From NCBI GenBank assembly GCA_038135995.1, contig JAYPYO010000001.1, positions 54,333-118,332 of the forward strand: 64,000 nt of DNA, given 5' to 3'. The DNA is from HTCC2207 sp038135995. GTDB lineage: Bacteria > Pseudomonadota > Gammaproteobacteria > Pseudomonadales > Porticoccaceae. The position numbers and the translations under genes were made by a program. The notes beneath the pieces are model-generated. The model was not told the origin of the DNA. It saw only the letters and a program-made list of their open reading frames with translations, and did no database searches. Shown in pieces: positions 62,625-64,000 of this stretch. Every line of letters starts with the position of its first letter. Within the stretch, counting starts at the first letter, position 1.

Positions 62625-63983
62625 TCAAAATGTCCGCGCTATATCATTGTAGGTGGCCACGACCATCAAACTCATCACCAGTGCAAGCCCTACCTTATAC
62701 CCCATTATCTGAATCCGGTCAGAGACCGGGGAACCTTTTATAACTTCAATTACATAGTACATAAGATGCCCTCCATCCAAAACTGGGACGGGCAGCAGGT
62801 TCATAACGCCAAGCATTATACTGAACATGGCGACAAAACGAATAAAATTGTCTACTCCAGACTTGCCACTATCACCTGCTACCTGCGCTATGGTGATTGG
62901 GCCACTCAAGTTCTTGGCCGACAAATCACCCACAAGTAATTTGCCGATTGATTTGACGATAAAAACACTGGTATCAAAGGTTTCTTTTACACCACGGGCC
63001 AGGGCCCCTGCAGGACTATATTGGGTAGTGCGAATCAGCTCTGGCGGATACTGGCCGCGAGACGCCAACTGCACGCCAAGCTGTCCCACAGACTGTCCAT
63101 CGCGATTTACCACCTGGGGCCGCACTTCAACGCTCAACTGCTCAGAACCGCGCTGAACCTGCAAAACCACTGCCTGATCTACACTTCGGGAAATCCTCTC
63201 CACAAACCGATTAATACTGGTAATTGGCTGACCATCAATTGACAGCAGCTGGTCATCTTTTTGCAGGCCGGCAGCATAGCCAGCGCCATCCTCAAATACC
63301 GAGGCCAGAGATAGACTGCTGAGCTCAAAGGGTGGACTTACACCCAGGTCTCGCAGAGGCACAGGCTGATCATCATCGCGCAACCAGCGATCCACAGGCA
63401 AGTTGAGATCATATTTAAGATTTGAGTCCTGATAGCGTACAGTAAAGGGAATATCCCCTGTGGTGCCTATAAAATCCAGCAACTGGCGGGACACTGAGGT
63501 CCAGGTATTGGTAGCAACCCCATTGACGGCAAGTATCTCCATTCCGGGTTCAAAGCCAGACAGGCTGGCGACAGATCCCTCTTCAACCTCCCCTACTACC
63601 GGAGCGAGACCACGCTCACCACCGCTAAAAATTATCGCAAAAAATGCTATCGCCAGTAGAAAATTAGCCACAGGACCAGCCACTACCACAGCCATTCTCT
63701 GCCATACAGTCTTGCGATTGAACGAATGCGGCAAGTCTGCGGGATCCACATTGCCCTCGCGCTCATCCACCATCTTCACATAGCCACCCAGGGGCAATAG
63801 CGCAAATACAAACTCGGTGTTGTGCTTATCTCTCCAGGTCAATAGCGCTTTGCCAAACCCAATAGAGAAACGCTCCACCTTGACACCACAGCGGCGCGCC
63901 ACCCAAAAATGGCCAAATTCATGGACAGTTACCACCAGCCCCAGGGCCACAAAGAAGTAAAAAATGGTCTGCAGTAAATCCAT
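62625..63983 (-). CDS. rseP: Site-2 protease RseP
   Basis: A 452-residue intramembrane zinc protease that cuts the anti-sigma factor RseA in the sigma-E envelope stress response. HEFGH is at 21-25 in the first helix, two PDZ domains span about 115-310, and NLLPVPVLDGGHLMYY near 400 holds the third zinc ligand Asp. The start is the ATG at 63983; only 17 bases of upstream sequence are in the window, where dxr would be expected. BamA is downstream in the usual order. Confidence 0.97.
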   Translation of the reverse strand: MDLLQTIFYFFVALGLVVTVHEFGHFWVARRCGVKVERFSIGFGKALLTWRDKHNTEFVFALLPLGGYVKMVDEREGNVDPADLPHSFNRKTVWQRMAVVVAGPVANFLLAIAFFAIIFSGGERGLAPVVGEVEEGSVASLSGFEPGMEILAVNGVATNTWTSVSRQLLDFIGTTGDIPFTVRYQDSNLKYDLNLPVDRWLRDDDQPVPLRDLGVSPPFELSSLSLASVFEDGAGYAAGLQKDDQLLSIDGQPITSINRFVERISRSVDQAVVLQVQRGSEQLSVEVRPQVVNRDGQSVGQLGVQLASRGQYPPELIRTTQYSPAGALARGVKETFDTSVFIVKSIGKLLVGDLSAKNLSGPITIAQVAGDSGKSGVDNFIRFVAMFSIMLGVMNLLPVPVLDGGHLMYYVIEVIKGSPVSDRIQIMGYKVGLALVMSLMVVATYNDIARTF

Positions 63984-64000
63984 AAACTAAAGCTCAATCT

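Noticed and set aside
1..64000. Search for defence, secretion, biosynthetic or mobile-element clusters
   Set aside because: No transposase, integrase, toxin-antitoxin pair, restriction system, CRISPR repeat or non-ribosomal/polyketide module was seen on either strand; the window is core genome.

Overview
The window is a 64 kb stretch of gammaproteobacterial chromosome made almost entirely of housekeeping genes. Gene order (yceD-rpmF-plsX-fabD-fabG-acpP / pabC-mltG-tmk-holB-pilZ-tatD; rluC next to rne; comEC-lpxK-kdsB-ptp-murB; rseP-bamA-skp-lpxD-fabZ-lpxA-lpxB-rnhB-dnaE-accA) is that of pseudomonads and their marine relatives. A Cellvibrionales/SAR92-like bacterium is my best guess from protein style and gene order, but that is inference; no marker phylogeny was run. 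A complete lipid A pathway segment, BamA, Skp, RseP and a lipoprotein show a Gram-negative envelope. I see no transposase, integrase, prophage, plasmid function or CRISPR array.

Layout. 1-3.6 kb (minus): a 5'-nucleotidase (cut by the window edge), an AGCS amino-acid/sodium symporter, a D-cysteine desulfhydrase-like enzyme and an orphan yajC. 3.6-7.8 kb (minus): peroxiredoxin, malate dehydrogenase, dimeric dUTPase, a metallo-beta-lactamase hydrolase, TatD and PilZ. 7.9-15.5 kb (minus): holB, tmk, mltG, pabC, then the fatty-acid cluster acpP-fabG-fabD-plsX with rpmF and yceD; fabF, usually between acpP and pabC, is absent. 15.6-22.9 kb: maf/yceF, a HAD phosphatase, rluC, then rne with a leader of about 650 nt, tRNA-Ser and an SPFH protein. 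23-29.8 kb: a lipoprotein with an internal duplication, tRNA-Arg, rsmE, ygiQ, and feoAB behind a Fur-box promoter. 29.9-41.8 kb: pabB, trmH, avtA, alkB, murB, a tyrosine phosphatase, kdsB, lpxK, msbA and comEC. 41.9-49.8 kb: flavodoxin-like and patatin-like genes, tRNA-Gly and tRNA-Glu, a DUF1499 protein, alaA, a 47-residue gene, pdxB, xni, epmC and an unknown gene. 49.8-64 kb (minus): accA, dnaE, a fabH-like gene, rnhB, lpxB, lpxA, fabZ, lpxD, skp, bamA and rseP.

The genes fit together as lipid and envelope supply: FabD/FabG/AcpP/FabZ/AccA and the FabH-like enzyme make acyl-ACP; PlsX feeds phospholipids; LpxA, LpxD, LpxB and LpxK with KdsB build Kdo-lipid A; MsbA flips it; Skp and BamA place outer-membrane proteins; RseP is the sigma-E pathway protease. 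PabB and PabC make p-aminobenzoate for folate.

I looked for an undescribed system and found no multi-gene candidate. The best leads are single features: a palindromic -10 region between rne and tRNA-Ser, the duplicated lipoprotein, the extra KAS III gene with a 15-bp palindrome upstream, the structured rne leader, a D-cysteine-type operon, and two genes I cannot assign. Start codons were moved from the longest reading frame where an overlap, a ribosome site or family alignment supported it; this is stated in each entry.
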